From assembly GCA_022925895.1 (NCBI GenBank), contig JAKSYS010000881.1:62001-126000 (forward strand): 64,000 bases of DNA, given 5' to 3'. This DNA is from Fragilaria crotonensis (lineage: Eukaryota > Bacillariophyta > Fragilariophyceae > Fragilariales > Fragilariaceae). Every line of letters begins with the position of its first letter. The first letter of the stretch is position 1. Below are positions 61,301 through 64,000 of the stretch, in pieces. A program made the position numbers and the translations under genes. The notes below the pieces were generated by a model. The model was not told where the DNA came from, made no database searches, and saw only the letters and a program-made list of their open reading frames with translations.

Positions 61301-63977
61301 TGTGAGACAAGTCTCTTCTCACCATACAGCATGATCGCTGGGTATCTCGAAAAGTTGGAGGGAGCCCTATCCAGGGCGGGTTTGCTTTCCGAGCTCTGGA
61401 GTCACCGAATCAAGGAGTCCGGACATGCCACCTGGATCCAGAAAGTAGCTCGTTGCCGCTCTATATACCGGCTAGCAAAGCTTCTTGTGACCCTTGTTGA
61501 TGCTGTGCATCCGCTGGCATTCAATGATGACTGGTTTCAGTCTCCCATAGCGCGCTCTGGGAGGGCTGCTCGTGACGATACATCTGGGGACGACAAGCGT
61601 GCGTATCGGTCCCTCCCAGTGGATTGGTCGGCAGCAAAAGAAAAGGAGACGAGAAGGTGGGAACAGTGCACGGAATCCAATATCCTTTCGTTGCTTGCTG
61701 CTGACTCGAAGTGCCTTGCTGAGTTTGTTGACGGGACCCGATTGCGAGCCAGGCTGATTGGTAGGAAACGAAAAGGGGGGAAGTCAAGTTCGATCGTATC
61801 GGAAGACTCATCCGACGCCGCCCGTCAAGTACCTGACGCCATGGAACCGACAAGGCTCGACTGCGAAAGTAAACCTTGTTCGCAAAGCGTGATAAGGTCT
61901 CAAAGGCCAGAAGGTCAATCGCAGCAGGGGTCGCAGGAGTCAATGAATTCTGCCCCAGAGGTGACTTCCGAACACGTGCCATGCTTGAACACCGAAGGTG
62001 TCACAGAGGATACTTCCCCCGCAGATATTTCTAGTCAAGAAGATGCTGCGAGATCACGACGGAGTCGCAGGCAGACACTAGGCAATGATGGAATCAACGG
62101 GAAACAAGTCGGTGTCGGGATCGATGGCACCCTTAACCACATCAAGGCTTCGAAGATCAAGGATTTTGTGGCGATGCTCGCTCATCCGATTGAAAAAGAT
62201 TCATTGGCCAGTGTGCGGGCGCTGGTTTTTCGATCCTGTTGCATATATTGCGCCTTCAGAAATGAGACGCCTCGGTCGAAACGCTGGGACGGTCGTTGCA
62301 CCTTACGTTACATATTCGAAGAGTTATGAAGTTGGACAAGGTGGCGCTTGTCATATTTGGCGCAAAAGGTGCCTCGACTGTGTCTCGCTGGAAAGTCTGA
62401 TCCTTCAAATTCGAACGTTACGTTCGTTCCTCGAGGATGACGTTATTTTCAGTTGTGAAACAGCTATGCGACGATACGGCGGAAACAAGTCGTCTCTCCA
62501 GAAATCAATAGTGTCTTCGCTTCGCGACTTGTCAACTGGTGAATTGAACTATTTCGTATATCATAAAGGCCGCCATCGGGGATGTTGGCTTCCAGCTAGC
62601 AAGATCGATGCCGCGTCCTACGTCGTCGAACGCGAAAAGCGGAGAGCGAAGATCCAAGCGGAACGACAGAGGAAGGATCTGGCTGAGAAGATGCGTTTAC
62701 AGGCGCTCGCTGAGACGAAGCGTTTGGAAACGCTGGCAAGAGATTTCGATATTACCAAAGGGCTGCCGCAGCTGCCGCCACTTTAGCAAACAAGACAAAA
62801 TTATTGGTGGCCGCCCGCTCCACGTGAACATGCTATTGTTGCCACCAACAAGAGGGCAGAGGCGCTGGAGCGACGAAGTCTTCAATCACTGATCGGAGCG
62901 TTGCTGGCGACTCCTTCGGGAGACGGCCAGGGATCGCAACCTCCGCATCGAGTCTACCAAGGAAGGACTATACATGCAATCCGCTACAGCTACATTCCCT
63001 CAGAATCGCGTCACAGGCCCAGAGGAGAATCGACAGCGTGAGGTCCAGAAGTGTAGGGCCGATTTGGAAGTCATACTCAGGAAGCATAAATCAGACACGG
63101 GTCGACTCTTGTTGGAATGCATGTCGTCAGGTCTGGGTAGCATCCCGATCCGGCGATGTTCGATTTGCGCTCTAGGCACCTCGCTCAGCTACGAGGCGTC
63201 AACGCACATATCGGCAGGCTTGCTGGTCCCAACTTCAGTCTCTCCGACGAGAGGCTAAAAGCACTGATGATTGATACTGAAGGGCTTGCACGACGGAGCT
63301 TCGAAGCTGCAGTCGCCGTTTCGCGTGATGGGAATAACGGTAGCTTGGGGCAGCAGGGGATGCAGCAGCCTCAGAGCCGTTATCCTGCTTCCTATCAGCA
63401 AATGCCATCTCAAGCCTATGAATCCCAACAATACAGGCAAACTCAAGGAGCACCCGCGCCACACTTACACTTAAGTGGACACAACCAACAAGACAATTAC
63501 CCCGAGCAGGACTGGCTGGCTCCCCGTGCACGTTAATCGAGTCTAGCACCGGCACCCCTTTCTAATCCAATGGGAGCGGCTTTTCTAACTGAAGCGATGC
63601 ATCAATCTGGAATAGCTCAGTCTCAACCAGCATTTGCCCCTGCGCCCCAGGCGCACGACATGTCAACCCATAACCCATATGGCTTGTTTGGGCAGCAGCT
63701 GCCACAAGGTGTCCACTTTAACGACTCTGCTCAAATTCTGCAGCCGCAAGCACTGCATCAACAAAATCAGCACCTCTACCAGCTCGCTCATGGGCAAGAT
63801 CTGTCGCACTTAATGTCACAACAGCAACAACAGCAGCAGCAGCTACAACACCAACAGCTACACCACCACCAGCAGCAGCAACCGCTACATCGTCATTTCG
63901 AACGCAGAACCGAGTCAGAGTTTGAGCCCAGACCTCTGGAGGAAATGCCGCCTCAGTACCATCGACAGTGGAAGTAG
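58373..63977 (+). CDS. DDT/AT-hook/PHD-finger chromatin protein, interrupted by several frame changes
   Basis: ATG 58373 (MGRLEMQEPSDDSD). In order: basic KHKRRKVLK; a DDT domain (about 58560-58780; AFRALAAYAFLRTLSRELRLSPFT, HVALLRHLLPTLGY); an acidic tail; in the next frame SPGRPRKRP, an AT-hook (about 59314); a Pro/Met/Gly-rich linker (59590-60310); QKIEVLEYLIDELLTVDYISAEF, WHIM-like (60302-60370); a C4HC3 PHD finger (60470-60600; CGVCGFEGDLLCCDGCPSSY ... CPEC); a RWFFDPVAYIAPSEMRRL block (62220); a coiled coil (62600-62760); and a Gln-rich C-terminus to 63977 (Q8 run). DDT plus PHD suggests an ISWI-type nucleosome-remodelling partner. Frames change near 59312, 59550, 60310, 62220, 62770 and 62820-63160, and an in-frame TAA lies at 63534. 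Some changes sit in short G or A runs. It is either a decaying gene or poorly polished sequence; the number of breaks makes me unsure. Confidence 0.6.
63815..63895 (+). repeat. CAG/CAA/CAC run encoding polyGln-His
   Basis: A short-codon repeat (CAACAGCAACAACAGCAGCAG...) encodes about eight consecutive Gln, then mixed Gln-His-Leu. It is in the last frame of the DDT-PHD protein; glutamine runs are frequent in transcription and chromatin proteins and are prone to length changes. Confidence 0.7.
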
Positions 63978-64000
63978 ATTTTCACCGTAAATATTGTGGA

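Noticed and set aside
1-64000. CRISPR array or prokaryotic island
   Set aside because: Repeats are minisatellites without unique spacers of constant size; all recognised genes are eukaryotic, several with spliceosomal introns.

Overview
The window is nuclear DNA of a microbial eukaryote, most likely a pennate diatom. Introns are few, short and GT-AG (61-261 nt where I could resolve them). Genes are compact, on both strands, and separated by intergenic DNA rich in GTAC palindromes. Several protein families (TM-anchored divergent kinase, 2OG oxygenase-DOMON protein, GNAT-like multicopy protein) have a look I associate with diatoms. The species assignment is inference. No bacterial operons, tRNA or rRNA genes were seen.

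Layout. 0-4.4 kb: remnant of a zinc-finger DNA-transposon transposase abutting a broken GNAT-type gene. 4.5-7.2 kb: minisatellites, including a 51-bp hairpin array flanked by 46-bp direct repeats. 7.4-19.3 kb: host genes, namely a small unknown protein, a 985-aa membrane protein with a phytanoyl-CoA-hydroxylase-like domain, a spliced 111-aa membrane protein, a family-16 methyltransferase, a membrane RING-H2 protein and a secreted 2OG oxygenase-DOMON protein. 19.3-24.5 kb: no supported gene. 24.5-30.4 kb: TRM6, a FAD oxidoreductase and a CCZ1-like protein. 30.4-36.5 kb: sparse, with one small spliced secreted protein. 36.5-43.7 kb: MTR4, RRP46 and TRF4, in tandem on the + strand. 43.8-45.2 kb: a MORN-RING protein. 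45.6-52.8 kb: a Mutator-like (MULE) transposon with 72-bp TIRs, an 11-bp target-site duplication, a three-frame transposase and an oppositely oriented putative 2OG-Fe(II) dioxygenase. 52.9-54.3 kb: a 0.9-kb partial copy of the TRF4/RING region, giving a dead TRF4 fragment and a shorter RING gene. 55.5-57.3 kb: a membrane-anchored kinase-like gene. 58.4-64 kb: a DDT/AT-hook/PHD chromatin protein interrupted by many frame changes.

How the genes relate. The central observation is physical clustering of three nuclear RNA-surveillance genes: the TRAMP helicase MTR4, the exosome ring subunit RRP46 and the TRAMP poly(A) polymerase TRF4. TRM6 lies 10.5 kb upstream; its loss in yeast yields initiator tRNA that TRAMP and the exosome destroy. 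The second is the MULE, whose cargo protein carries an HxD...H...R pattern.

Several otherwise well-conserved genes need a one-base change, often in a short G or A run, to stay in frame. This could be local assembly error or genuine decay, so frame breaks here should not be over-read.
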